Part shown: one piece after another, positions 21,578 to 30,051 of the stretch
How the letters are laid out: each line of letters opens with the position of its first letter
How positions within the stretch are numbered: position 1 is the stretch's first letter
Source of the DNA: Burkholderiales bacterium
Lineage (GTDB): Bacteria; Pseudomonadota; Gammaproteobacteria; Burkholderiales; Burkholderiaceae_C
Assembly: GCA_026400105.1 (NCBI GenBank)
Contig: JAPLPQ010000094.1
Location: forward strand, 1-49,888
Direction of reading: 5' to 3'
DNA length: 49,888 nt
Notes under the pieces: model-generated
What the model was told of the DNA's origin: nothing
Database searches by the model: none
What the model saw: only the letters and a program-made list of their open reading frames with translations
Position numbers and translations under genes: made by a program

Positions 21578-22596
21578 GAAGTCTCTTCGTGGGGGCAGAA
21601 CAGGGCGTCCGGCGGCAGGCCGGGCATGGAGCGGCGGATGGCGGTGGTGGTGTCCTGGCGGATCACGTCACGCGTGACGCGGGCGATATGCTCGTCCAGG
21701 CCGGCCCATTCGTCTTCGCGCGAGAGCAGGAAGAAATGGCGCTGGCCGAGCCGGGTGGCGGGGATCGGGAGCACGACCACCTCGTCGAGGTACTGGCGTG
21801 ACTGCCACAGGCAAAGCGGCGTCGAGAGCGCCCAGCCCAGGCCCGAGGCCACCAGGCTGAGCAGCGGGTCGGTGGCGTCGAACTCGTAGCTGCGCGGGGC
21901 CTGCACGCCGATATGGCGCAGGAAACGCTCGATCTGCTGGCCGATCACCGAGCGCTGGCTGTAGCGGATCAGCGGCAGGCCACCGGGCAGGGCCGACAGC
22001 TCGCGCGCCGATGCCAGCGCCCGGACCGGATGCGCCTTCGGGAACACCGCGACCCAGGATTCGGAAAACAGCAGGCGCTGCACGATGCGCGGGTCGTCGA
22101 TGGCCGAATCGGTGCAGATCGCGAAGTCGAGCTCGCGTCCGCGCAGCTGCTCGGTCAGCGTGGGCGTCAGGCCCGACCACATCAGGATCTGCTGCGCCGA
22201 GCCCGACAGCGCGCGGATCAGGCGCGGGCCCACGGTGGCCGCGAACGAATCGACGCAGCCCAGGTGGATCTGCGTGTGTTGCTGGCGTGCGCTGGCGCGC
22301 ACCTGTTCGACCAGGGCGCGCGCCTGGCCGAGCAGTCGGGTGGCGCGTTCGCGCAGCACGCGCCCGGCGTGGGTGGTGACCGCGGGACGCACCTCGCGGT
22401 CGAGCAGTTGCAGGTCGAGCTCGCTCTCCAGCGTCTTGATCGCCTGGCTGACCGCGCTCTGGCTCAGGCCCAGTTGCTGGGCGGCCAGCGCCATCGAGCC
22501 CGCGTCGCAGACGGCGACGAAGGCCTCGAGCAGCTGCAGGTCGGGCAGCAGGCGCGAACGGCGGGATTGGCGGGTACCGGAAGCAGTCGGTGACAT
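21574..22596 (-). CDS. LysR-family transcriptional regulator
   Basis: The 340-residue protein has the LysR winged HTH near residues 18-77 (FVAVCDAGSMALAAQQLGLSQSAVSQAIKTL, given in two parts: FVAVCDAGSMALAAQQLG and LSQSAVSQAIKTL) and a periplasmic-binding-like effector domain from about residue 105. The ATG at 22596 was chosen because it leaves a short tail before the HTH. The gene is divergent from the FAD dehydrogenase-etfBA-hutD operon and co-oriented with hutG and ETF-QO, so it most likely controls both. The effector is unknown; N-methylglutamate or N-formylglutamate are candidates. Confidence 0.9.
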   Translation of the reverse strand: MSPTASGTRQSRRSRLLPDLQLLEAFVAVCDAGSMALAAQQLGLSQSAVSQAIKTLESELDLQLLDREVRPAVTTHAGRVLRERATRLLGQARALVEQVRASARQQHTQIHLGCVDSFAATVGPRLIRALSGSAQQILMWSGLTPTLTEQLRGRELDFAICTDSAIDDPRIVQRLLFSESWVAVFPKAHPVRALASARELSALPGGLPLIRYSQRSVIGQQIERFLRHIGVQAPRSYEFDATDPLLSLVASGLGWALSTPLCLWQSRQYLDEVVVLPIPATRLGQRHFFLLSREDEWAGLDEHIARVTRDVIRQDTTTAIRRSMPGLPPDALFCPHEETS

Positions 22597-22657
22597 GGTG
22601 ATTGATGGTAGAGGGGGGTGGCCGGCATCGGCCGGAGTATTCGATAAACCAAAACAT

Positions 22658-22672
22658 AGCATCAGATTTGCT
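22658..22672. promoter_or_regulatory. candidate LysR operator in the divergent lysR / FAD dehydrogenase region
   Basis: A 15-bp interrupted dyad, AGCA-N7-TGCT, lies in the 154-bp gap between the divergent genes. Its size fits LysR boxes, though the T-N11-A rule is only partly met. Confidence 0.35.
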
Positions 22673-22750
22673 TCAGTTGTGAGGCGACCGGCCAGCGACT
22701 CCTAAGCTCAACTCCATTGCCAACCCAATCCAAGCCCAGAAAGGTCTCCC

Positions 22751-23935
22751 ATGCAGAGTTATGACGCCATCGTGATCGGTGCCGGTGTGATCGGAAGTTC
22801 GGTCGCGTACCACCTCGCGCGCCTAGGGGCCGCCAAGGTCCTGGTGCTGGACCGGCTGCAGATCGGCTCGGGCACCAGCACCCAGTCCTCGGGCATCCTG
22901 CGTACCCACTATTCGGTGATCGAGAACGTGGAACTGGCCAAGCACTCCTGGTCGGTGTTCAACGATTTCGCCGGCTACCTCGGCGACGAGGAAGCGTCGG
23001 CCGGCCTGGTCAAGTGCGGTTACCTGATCTGCGCGCCTGACGGCCCCAAGCTCGAACCCCTGCGCGCGGCGCTGGCCGGCCAGGAGCGCATGGGCGTCGA
23101 GGTGCGGCTGCTCGACCAGGCCGCCGCGCGCGAGCTGCTGCCGATCGCCCAGTTCGACGATGCGGCCCTGATCGGCTACGAGCCCGAGGCCGGTTTTGCC
23201 GATGCCTATCTGGTGGCGACCGGGTTTGCGCGTGCCGCGCGCCGCCAGGGCGTCAAGATCATGGAAGGCGTCAACGTCGAGCGCCTGCTGATGGAGAACG
23301 GGCGGGTCGTCGGCGTCGAAACCAACCAGGGCCGCTTCCACAGCCAGACCGTGATCAGCACCCAGAACATCTGGGCCGGCGACATCGAACGCTGGACCGG
23401 GGTGCCGACCCCGGTCAAGGCCGAGCGCCATGCCGTGCTCGCGCTCGAAGGGCCAGAGGCCTACAGCTTCAAGATGCCGGTGTTCAAGGACCTGGGCTCG
23501 CCGGGCATGCTGTACTGCCGCAGCTATGGCGGCAACCAGATGCTGGTCAGCGAAGGCACGGTGGGCGAGACCCTGGCGCAGCCCGACAACGAGCAGGGCG
23601 ACATCTCGATGGACTATGTGGTCGAGGTCGGTGGCCAGGTGGCGGAGCGCTTCCCCTCGTTCGGCGAGGCCGGGCTGGCCTCGTCGTGGACCGGTGTCTA
23701 CGACGTCACGCCCGACTGGAATCCGGTGCTCGGCCGCCTGCCCGACGTGCCCGGCCTGGTGGTCGGCTACGGTTTCTCGGGTCACGGCTTCAAGCTCTCG
23801 CCCGGCGTCGGCCTGGTGCTGGCCCAGGAGGCCCTGGGCCTGCCGACCGAGGTCTCGCTCGCGCCCTACGCGCACGAGCGTTTCCGCAGCGGCCAGCTGC
23901 TCACCGGCCGCTACGGCCTGGGCGCGGTGTCCTGA
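22751..23935 (+). CDS. single-subunit FAD-dependent oxidoreductase (DAO family, SoxB/sarcosine-dehydrogenase-like)
   Basis: The 394-residue protein has an N-terminal dinucleotide-binding motif IGAGVIGSSVAYHL and the DAO-family C-terminal segment GYGFSGHGFKLSPGVG. A PDWNPVLGRLPD segment precedes it, as in SoxB-like sarcosine and dimethylglycine oxidising flavoproteins. It lacks the GcvT extension of dimethylglycine dehydrogenase and has no SoxA, SoxD or SoxG partner nearby. It is followed 13 bp later by etfB and then etfA, so its electron acceptor is probably the neighbouring ETF and not oxygen. In the methylated-amine setting a secondary amine such as N-methylglutamate is a good substrate guess; sarcosine remains possible. 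The start has AAAGG at suitable spacing. Confidence 0.82.
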   Translation: MQSYDAIVIGAGVIGSSVAYHLARLGAAKVLVLDRLQIGSGTSTQSSGILRTHYSVIENVELAKHSWSVFNDFAGYLGDEEASAGLVKCGYLICAPDGPKLEPLRAALAGQERMGVEVRLLDQAAARELLPIAQFDDAALIGYEPEAGFADAYLVATGFARAARRQGVKIMEGVNVERLLMENGRVVGVETNQGRFHSQTVISTQNIWAGDIERWTGVPTPVKAERHAVLALEGPEAYSFKMPVFKDLGSPGMLYCRSYGGNQMLVSEGTVGETLAQPDNEQGDISMDYVVEVGGQVAERFPSFGEAGLASSWTGVYDVTPDWNPVLGRLPDVPGLVVGYGFSGHGFKLSPGVGLVLAQEALGLPTEVSLAPYAHERFRSGQLLTGRYGLGAVS

Positions 23936-23948
23936 GCGGGAGACGGAC

Positions 23949-24710
23949 ATGCACATACTGGTACCAGTCAAACGCGTGGTCGATTACAACGTCAAGGTGC
24001 GCGTGCGCAGTGACGGCTCCGGGGTCGACATCGCAGGCCTCAAGATGTCGCTGAACCCGTTCGACGAAGTGGCCGTGGAGCAGGCCGTGCGCCTGCGCCA
24101 GGCCGGTCAGGCCAGCCGGGTCACGGTGGTGGGCTGCGGTGCCCCGGTGGCGCAGGACGTGCTGCGCACGGCGCTGGCCATGGGGGCGGACGCGGCGATC
24201 CTGCTCGATCCGGGGACGGGCGAGGGCGATGCCCCGGCGCTGCTCGAAGCGCTGAGCCGGCTCGTGCAGCGCGAAGGCGTGGACCTGGTGCTGTGCGGCA
24301 AGCAGGCCATCGACGATGACCTGGGCGACCTGGCGCCGATGCTGGCCGCGCTGCTCGACTGGCCGCAGGCGATGTCGGTCAACCGCCTGGAGTTGATCGA
24401 TGCTGGCCTGCGGGTGCACTGCGATGGTGATCAGGGCCTGGAGCAATGGCGCCTGCCGCTGCCCGCCGTGCTCGGCGTCGATCTGCGCCTGTGCGACCCG
24501 CGCGCGATCAGCCTGCCCAACATGATGAAGGCGAAGAAAGCCGCCATCACGACGCTGGCGCTGGCCGAACTCGCAGCTGATCAAGCCGCCAGATTCCGCG
24601 TCACCCGTTGCGCCACGCCACCCGCTCGTGCCGCCGGCGTGCGCGTCGATGGCATTGCGCAGCTGCTCGACCGCCTGCGCGGCTTGCCCGCGTTCGGCGC
24701 CAGTGCCTGA
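23949..24710 (+). CDS. etfB: electron transfer flavoprotein beta subunit
   Basis: The 253-residue protein begins MHILVPVKRVVDYNVKVRV, typical of EtfB, and has the AMP-binding region LVLCGKQAIDDDLGDLAPMLA and the recognition loop LPNMMKAKKA. It forms the ETF heterodimer with EtfA and accepts electrons from flavin dehydrogenases. The C-terminal 40 residues are divergent and Ala/Arg-rich. It sits between the FAD dehydrogenase and etfA, so this looks like a dedicated ETF copy. Confidence 0.92.
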   Translation: MHILVPVKRVVDYNVKVRVRSDGSGVDIAGLKMSLNPFDEVAVEQAVRLRQAGQASRVTVVGCGAPVAQDVLRTALAMGADAAILLDPGTGEGDAPALLEALSRLVQREGVDLVLCGKQAIDDDLGDLAPMLAALLDWPQAMSVNRLELIDAGLRVHCDGDQGLEQWRLPLPAVLGVDLRLCDPRAISLPNMMKAKKAAITTLALAELAADQAARFRVTRCATPPARAAGVRVDGIAQLLDRLRGLPAFGASA

Positions 24711-24737
24711 CCCTATCACCCCGGAAGCTCCCGCACC

Positions 24738-25688
24738 ATGACCACCCTCGTTATCGCCGAACACAACGGCACCCAGCTCGATCCCTCCACCCTGAACCTG
24801 CTCGGCGCGGCCCTGCAAATCGGCGACCCGGTGCATTTGCTGGTGCTGGGGCAGGACTGCGCGGTCGTGGCGCAGACTGCCGCTACCCTGGCCGGTGTAT
24901 CGCAGGTGCTGCTGGCGCAGCACCCGCAGTGGGACCTGCCTTCGGCCGAAACCCTGGCGCTGCAGATCGGCCTGCTGATGCCGGACTACGACACCCTGCT
25001 GGCCGCGCACCGCGTGCTGCACCGGGGCGCTCTGCCGCGGGCCGCAGCCCGCCTGCAGGCGGCCTACCTGAGCGATGTGGTGGCGATCGAATCCGGCCCC
25101 CGCTTTCTGCGCCCCCTGTACGCTGGCAGCGTGCTGGCCTGCGTGGAGACCCAGGCTGACAAGACGCTGCTGACCCTGCGTCCCGCCGGCTTTGCCCCCG
25201 CGACCGGCACCCAGGTCGCCTGCCCCGTGGTGACGCTGGCCTCGGTCAGCGCCGACAGCCGCAGCCAGCTGGAAAGCCGCGAGTCTATCGACAGCGGCCG
25301 CCCCGATCTCAGCCGCGCCCGCGTGGTGGTGGCGGCCGGGCGCGGCGTGGGCGCACGCGAACACATGGCACTGGTCGAACAGCTCGCCGACCAGCTGGGT
25401 GCCGCCGTGGGGGCCTCGCGCGCGGCAGTCGATGCCGGTTTCGCGCCGAACGCGATCCAGGTCGGCCAGACCGGCAAGACCGTGGCGCCCGATGTCTACT
25501 TCGCTTTCGGCATCTCGGGCGCCATCCAGCATCTGGCCGGCATCAAGGACGCGGGCGTGATCGTGGCCGTGAACAAGGACCCCGACGCACCGATCTTCTC
25601 GGTCGCCGATCTGGGTCTGGTCGGTGATCTGTTCGAGGTCCTGCCCGCGCTCAGCTCGGGCCTGCCGCGCGCGGCGACTGGCGCATGA
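24738..25688 (+). CDS. etfA: electron transfer flavoprotein alpha subunit
   Basis: At 316 residues it has EtfA length. The C-terminal FAD domain carries VVVAAGRGVGAREHMALVE, FAPNAIQVGQTGKTVAPDVY, and FGISGAIQHLAGIKDAGVIV with the flavin-binding NKDPDAPIF loop. It partners with EtfB. The stop overlaps the hutD start (ATGA at 25685-25688), so hutD is tightly coupled to the electron-transfer genes. Confidence 0.93.
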   Translation: MTTLVIAEHNGTQLDPSTLNLLGAALQIGDPVHLLVLGQDCAVVAQTAATLAGVSQVLLAQHPQWDLPSAETLALQIGLLMPDYDTLLAAHRVLHRGALPRAAARLQAAYLSDVVAIESGPRFLRPLYAGSVLACVETQADKTLLTLRPAGFAPATGTQVACPVVTLASVSADSRSQLESRESIDSGRPDLSRARVVVAAGRGVGAREHMALVEQLADQLGAAVGASRAAVDAGFAPNAIQVGQTGKTVAPDVYFAFGISGAIQHLAGIKDAGVIVAVNKDPDAPIFSVADLGLVGDLFEVLPALSSGLPRAATGA

Positions 25689-26263
25689 GCCGCAATCCTT
25701 CGCTGCGGCGCTTTGCCATCGAGGCCTTGCCGCGCGAGGCCTGGAAGAACGGCGGTGGCTGGACACGCACGGTCGCCAGTCATGGCCCGGCCGATCAGCC
25801 TGGCTGGCGCGTCAGCGTGGCCGACATCGGCGCCGCCGGGCCGTTCTCGCGTTTCGACGGCATGGACCGCACCGCGGTCATGGTCCGCGGCGGCGGACTG
25901 TGTCTGAGCGGCAAGACCGAGGCCTGGCGCTTCGACGGGCCGGGTTCCTTCGCGCAGTTTCCCGGCGAACTGGCGCTGCAGTGCGATGCACCGCAGCTGC
26001 CGACTCAGCTGTGGAACGTGATGGTGCGGCGCGGTCAGGCGCAGGCCGATCTGCTGATCGTCGAGGAAGACACGGTGCCGCTGCCGTGCGCGCCCGATCT
26101 GCTGGTGCTGGTCCTGCGCGGTCGATTCGAGCTGACCAGGTCCGGGACCGAACCGCTGGTCCTGGCCGAAGGTGAAGGCCTGCATCTGCAGGACCTGGTG
26201 GCACCAGGCCACCTTGCGCCGAGCGCGGCGAACAGCCTGCTGCTGGTCACGGCCCTGCGCTGA
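25685..26263 (+). CDS. hutD: HutD family protein
   Basis: The 192-residue cupin-like protein has the HutD N-terminal motif WKNGGGWTRTVAS, then WRVSVADIGAAGPFSRFDG. HutD is normally found in histidine-utilisation operons and has been proposed to sense or limit pathway intermediates such as N-formylglutamate; it is not an established enzyme. Here it ends the FAD dehydrogenase-etfB-etfA operon and overlaps etfA by 4 bp. The only other hut gene in the window is hutG, across the same divergent region. It is convergent with the cupin regulator, with only 18 bp between them. Confidence 0.85.
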   Translation: MSRNPSLRRFAIEALPREAWKNGGGWTRTVASHGPADQPGWRVSVADIGAAGPFSRFDGMDRTAVMVRGGGLCLSGKTEAWRFDGPGSFAQFPGELALQCDAPQLPTQLWNVMVRRGQAQADLLIVEEDTVPLPCAPDLLVLVLRGRFELTRSGTEPLVLAEGEGLHLQDLVAPGHLAPSAANSLLLVTALR

Positions 26264-26281
26264 ACGCTGGCGCCGGGCGTC

Positions 26282-26884
26282 CTACTCCGCGCTGCGCGGG
26301 TAGACGATGAACGACAGGAACTTGATCGGGAACTTCACCAGTTTCTCGGGGCCGTGCGCCACCTCGCCCGGGAAGGTCAGCGAGTCGCCGGGTTCCAGCA
26401 GATAGGTATCCGTTCCGCAGCGGTATTCCAGCCTGCCTTCGAGCATGTAGAGCAGCTCGGTGCCCGGATGCTGGAACGTCGGGTACTGCTCCGTGTCGTC
26501 TTCCATCGTGATCAGGAAGGGCTCGAACAGCTTGACCGGGCCCTGGTCGTAGGCGAGCAGGTGGTAGGTATGCCCGCTTTTGGTGCCACGACGCACCACC
26601 TCCATGCCCTTGCCCTTCTTGATGTGCTGTGCGGTGCTCGCCGTCACGTCGTATTTGCTGAACAGCATCGACATCGATACGCCCAGCGCCCGCGCGATGC
26701 GCGCCAGTGTCTCCATGCCGGCCGCCGTCTGCCCGTTCTCGATCTTCGAGAGCATGCCGCGGCTGATGCTGGCCTGTTCCGACACCTGCGCAATCGTCAG
26801 TCCGTGGCGCTGGCGCAGCTCCTTGATGGCCGATCCGACCGATTCTTCAATTGAAACCGCCGGCTTGTCACCCTGCTTGTTCAC
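26282..26884 (-). CDS. XRE-family transcriptional regulator with C-terminal cupin domain
   Basis: The 200-residue protein has an XRE HTH (about residues 17-75: [20 protein letters not shown]) and a C-terminal cupin (about 115-195, with [21 protein letters not shown]). This type often senses small molecules in amine, amino-acid or nitrogen metabolism. The GTG at 26884 was chosen because a strong AAGGAG Shine-Dalgarno sequence lies 6 nt upstream. It is divergent from the gmaS operon across 172 bp that hold a sigma-54 promoter, so it probably adjusts that operon and its own expression. Confidence 0.87.
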   Translation of the reverse strand: MNKQGDKPAVSIEESVGSAIKELRQRHGLTIAQVSEQASISRGMLSKIENGQTAAGMETLARIARALGVSMSMLFSKYDVTASTAQHIKKGKGMEVVRRGTKSGHTYHLLAYDQGPVKLFEPFLITMEDDTEQYPTFQHPGTELLYMLEGRLEYRCGTDTYLLEPGDSLTFPGEVAHGPEKLVKFPIKFLSFIVYPRSAE

Positions 26885-26949
26885 AACCTGCTCCTTGTTT
26901 TTGGTAGTTAAAAAAGTGTACGTGGCGAGAAAGCCGAAATATTCATATC

Positions 26950-26965
26950 AGGCACAAATGTTGCA
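26950..26965 (+). promoter_or_regulatory. sigma-54 promoter of the gmaS-mgs-dmm-folate operon
   Basis: AGGCACA-AATG-TTGCA matches the sigma-54 consensus with GG-N10-GC spacing (GG 26951-26952, GC 26963-26964). Predicted start is about 26976, giving an 81-nt leader. No good NtrC-like dyad is visible in the 65 bp upstream. Confidence 0.7.
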
Positions 26966-27056
26966 TAAGAAGAAACATGGACGTCGACCTTGCACCACGA
27001 TCGACGCCACCGAGCCCAGTAGCCGAACCCTGATTGCCAACCTAAGGAGCTTTCTC

Positions 27057-28454
27057 TTGAACACACTCGCAGTCCCATTGGTCAACCCGCCCGAGTCGGG
27101 CGGGCTGGTGCCCCCGAAACGCTTTGCCCGTGTCGAGGAAACCCAGGCCTACCTCAAGTCCCAGGGCGTCCGCTACGTGCTGGCGCAGTTTGTCGACATC
27201 CACGGCGTCGCCAAGGCCAAGTCGGTGCCGGTGGACCATTTGAACACCATCATGACCGACGGTGCGGGCTTTGCCGGCTTCGCGATCTCCGGCGTGGGCA
27301 TCGAGCCGCACGGTCCTGACTTCATGGCGGTCGGCGATCTGCAGACCGTCTCGCTCGTGCCCTGGCAGCCTGGCCTGGCGCGCATCATCTGCGAGGGCCA
27401 TGTCGAGGGCGAACCCTGGAAGTTCGACAGCCGCGTCGTGCTCAAGACACAGGTCGCGCGTCTGGCCGAACAGGGCCTGACCATGTTCACCGGCCTGGAG
27501 CCCGAGTTTTCGCTGCTGCGTCGCAACGACGATGGCGCCATCGTGCCGCACGACGCCAGCGACAACCTGGCCAAGCCCTGCTACGACTACAAGGGCCTCT
27601 CGCGCACCCGGGTGTTCCTGGAAAAACTCTCCGACGCCATGCGCGGCACTGGCATCGATGTCTACCAGATCGACCACGAAGACGCCAACGGCCAGTTCGA
27701 GCTGAACTACACCTACACCGATTGCCTGACTTCGTGTGACCACTTCATCTTCTTCAAGATGGCGGCGAGCGAGATCGCCAACGAGCTCGGCCTGATCTGC
27801 TCCTTCATGCCCAAGCCCTTCGCCAACCGCCCTGGCAACGGCATGCACATGCACCTGTCGATCGGCGACGGCAAGCGCAACCTGTTCCAGGACAAGAGCG
27901 ACCCCAACGGCCTCGAACTCTCGCCGATGGCCTATCAGTTCATGGCCGGCCTGCTGCATCACGCCCCCGCGCTGACGGCCCTGTGTGCGCCCACCGTCAA
28001 CTCCTACAAGCGCCTGGTGGTCGGCCGTTCACTGACTGGCGCCACCTGGGCCCCGGCCTACATCAGCTACGGCGACAACAACCGCTCGACGATGGTGCGC
28101 ATCCCGAAGGGCCGGCTCGAATTGCGCCTGCCCGACGGTGCCTGCAACCCCTACCTGGCCACGGCGGCCGTGATCGCGGCGGGCCTGGACGGCATCGCCA
28201 AGAACATGGATCCGGGCGCGCCGCGCAACGTGAACCTCTACGAGTGGAGCGAGGCCCAGCTCAAGGAAGCCGGCATCGGCCTGCTGCCGCAGAACCTGAA
28301 TGCCGCGCTCGATGCCCTGGAGGCCGACAGCGTGATTCGCGACGCCCTGGGTCCGGTCACGGGTGAGTTCCTCAAGTTCAAGCGCATGGAGTGGATCGAG
28401 TACATGCGCCATGTCTCCGAGTGGGAAGTCAAGCAGTACCTCGAGTTTTTTTAA
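27057..28454 (+). CDS. gmaS: gamma-glutamylmethylamide synthetase (glutamine synthetase family, GmaS)
   Basis: The 465-residue glutamine-synthetase-fold enzyme has the beta-grasp part ([20 protein letters not shown]), the metal and glutamate site GLEPEFSLL, the [14 protein letters not shown] segment, the catalytic histidine region [13 protein letters not shown], and [17 protein letters not shown]. Between mgsABC and the methylated-amine regulators it is best read as GmaS (GlnT type), which ligates methylamine to glutamate using ATP. A true glutamine synthetase cannot be fully excluded from sequence alone. The start is a TTG at 27057 preceded by AAGGAG at 7 nt; no ATG lies nearby in frame. Its transcript runs from the sigma-54 promoter through folB, about 10.5 kb. 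Confidence 0.87.
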   Translation: MNTLAVPLVNPPESGGLVPPKRFARVEETQAYLKSQGVRYVLAQFVDIHGVAKAKSVPVDHLNTIMTDGAGFAGFAISGVGIEPHGPDFMAVGDLQTVSLVPWQPGLARIICEGHVEGEPWKFDSRVVLKTQVARLAEQGLTMFTGLEPEFSLLRRNDDGAIVPHDASDNLAKPCYDYKGLSRTRVFLEKLSDAMRGTGIDVYQIDHEDANGQFELNYTYTDCLTSCDHFIFFKMAASEIANELGLICSFMPKPFANRPGNGMHMHLSIGDGKRNLFQDKSDPNGLELSPMAYQFMAGLLHHAPALTALCAPTVNSYKRLVVGRSLTGATWAPAYISYGDNNRSTMVRIPKGRLELRLPDGACNPYLATAAVIAAGLDGIAKNMDPGAPRNVNLYEWSEAQLKEAGIGLLPQNLNAALDALEADSVIRDALGPVTGEFLKFKRMEWIEYMRHVSEWEVKQYLEFF

Positions 28455-28464
28455 GGAAGCAATC

Positions 28465-29373
28465 ATGTGTGGAATTGTTGGACTGTTGTTGAAAAAACCC
28501 GAGCTGTACAGCCAGCTCGGCGAGCTGATGGTGCCGATGCTGATCGGCATGCACGACCGTGGTCCGGACTCGGCCGGCATGGCCGTCTTCGGCCAGCCGC
28601 TGCCCGAGGGGCAGCGCAAGCTCAGCCTGTATTCGGGTCTGACCGAAGCCGCTGCGGGCTACGACTGGGTCGCCCTGGTCGACGCGTTGAACGCCGAGCT
28701 GAAGGTCAAGGCCCATCTCCAGACCAAGGGCAATCACGCCATCTTCACGTTTAATGGTCCGGCCGATCCGGTGAAGGCTTTCATCAAGGCGTTCGAGGAC
28801 AAGCTGCATATCCTCTCGACCGGCCGGAGCATTGACCTCTACAAGGACATCGGCACGCCGGCCCAGGTCGCCGAGCGCTACGACTTCAGCAAGCTGGTCG
28901 GCAGCCACCTCGTGGGTCACACCCGCATGGCCACCGAATCGGCCGTGACACCGGATCGCGCCCACCCCTTCACCGCTGGCGAAGACTTCTGCCTGGTGCA
29001 CAACGGCTCGCTGTCCAACCCCAACGGCGTGCGCCGCATGCTGGAGCCGCGCGGCATCAAGTTCGAGACCGACAACGACACCGAAGCCGCCTGCCGCTTC
29101 CTCGAGTGGCGGCTGCGCGAAGGCGACGACCTGCACACCGCGCTGCAGAAAGCCTTCGAGGCGCTTGACGGTTTCTACACCTTTCTGATGGGCACAGCCA
29201 CCGAGCTGGCCCTGATCCGGGACCCGTTCGCCTGCAAGCCTGCCGTGGTTGCCGAAACCGACGACTACGTCGCCATCGCTTCCGAATTCCGTTCGCTCGC
29301 CCATCTGCCGGGCATTGAGCACGCGACCGTGTTTGAACCTGCTCCCGAGGAGATGTACGTATGGAAAATCTGA
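28465..29373 (+). CDS. mgsA: N-methylglutamate synthase subunit A (class II glutamine amidotransferase)
   Basis: The 302-residue Ntn amidotransferase has Cys2 as nucleophile (MCGIVGLL), HDRGPDSAGMAVFG, and the HPFTAGEDFCLVHNGSLSN region. In the N-methylglutamate pathway this subunit releases methylamine from gamma-glutamylmethylamide. Homologues are often called GlxB. AAGGAAG precedes the ATG, 10 bp after the gmaS stop. It overlaps mgsB by 13 bp, so the subunits are coupled. Confidence 0.88.
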   Translation: MCGIVGLLLKKPELYSQLGELMVPMLIGMHDRGPDSAGMAVFGQPLPEGQRKLSLYSGLTEAAAGYDWVALVDALNAELKVKAHLQTKGNHAIFTFNGPADPVKAFIKAFEDKLHILSTGRSIDLYKDIGTPAQVAERYDFSKLVGSHLVGHTRMATESAVTPDRAHPFTAGEDFCLVHNGSLSNPNGVRRMLEPRGIKFETDNDTEAACRFLEWRLREGDDLHTALQKAFEALDGFYTFLMGTATELALIRDPFACKPAVVAETDDYVAIASEFRSLAHLPGIEHATVFEPAPEEMYVWKI

Positions 29374-30050
29374 CTTTCGACCTGAGCCGCCAGACCGTGC
29401 GCGAGCTCAACCAGCACCTGCACGGCAGGCCCGAATCCCTGGCCGGCCAGCATGTCGAGGTGTTGCACCCTGACGGTGCGCACAACATCGCGGTCGGCAT
29501 CAATGCCCCGGTCAGCGTGACCATCAAGGGCCATGCCGGTTATTACGCCGCCGGCATGAACAAGTTCGCCGACGTGACGATCGAAGGCAGCGCCAGCACC
29601 GGCGTCGCCGAAAACATGATGAGCGGCAAGGTGCACGTGAAGGGCTTTGCCTCCAACGGCGCGGGCGCTTCGGCCCACGGCGGCCTGCTCGTGATCGACG
29701 GTGACGCTGGCCTGCGCTGCGGCATCTCGCTCAAGGGCGGCGACATCGTGGTCGGCGGTTCGGTCGGCAGCTTCTCGGGCTTCATGGCCCAGGCTGGCCG
29801 CATGGTGATCTGCGGCAACGCCGGCGACGCGCTCGGCGACTCGCTGTACGAGGCCGTGATCTACGTCAAGGGCGAGATCAAGAGCCTGGGCGCCGACGCC
29901 CAGCTCGAACCGCTGACCGAAGCCGACACCAAGGCCCTGGCCGATCTGCTGGCCCAGGCCGGCCTGGCCCATGCCCCCACGGACTTCAAGCGCGTGGCTT
30001 CGGCCCGCAGTCTCTACCACTGGAATGCCGACGCCGATCAGGACTATTGA
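29361..30050 (+). CDS. mgsB: N-methylglutamate synthase subunit B (GXGXG domain)
   Basis: The 229-residue protein is almost entirely a right-handed beta-helix with repeated G-x-x-G-x-G motifs, corresponding to the C-terminal domain of glutamate synthase. Examples are GHAGYYAAGMNKFADVTIEG and GGDIVVGGSVGSFSG. It forms the structural link between the amidotransferase and FMN subunits. The start overlaps mgsA, and mgsC begins one base after the TGA. Confidence 0.88.
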   Translation: MENLTFDLSRQTVRELNQHLHGRPESLAGQHVEVLHPDGAHNIAVGINAPVSVTIKGHAGYYAAGMNKFADVTIEGSASTGVAENMMSGKVHVKGFASNGAGASAHGGLLVIDGDAGLRCGISLKGGDIVVGGSVGSFSGFMAQAGRMVICGNAGDALGDSLYEAVIYVKGEIKSLGADAQLEPLTEADTKALADLLAQAGLAHAPTDFKRVASARSLYHWNADADQDY

Positions 30051-30051
30051 C

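Noticed and set aside
20768..26263. Reading hutG and hutD as part of a histidine utilisation operon
   Set aside because: No histidase, urocanase, imidazolonepropionase or formiminoglutamate gene is present, and both are overlapped or co-oriented with electron-transfer genes.
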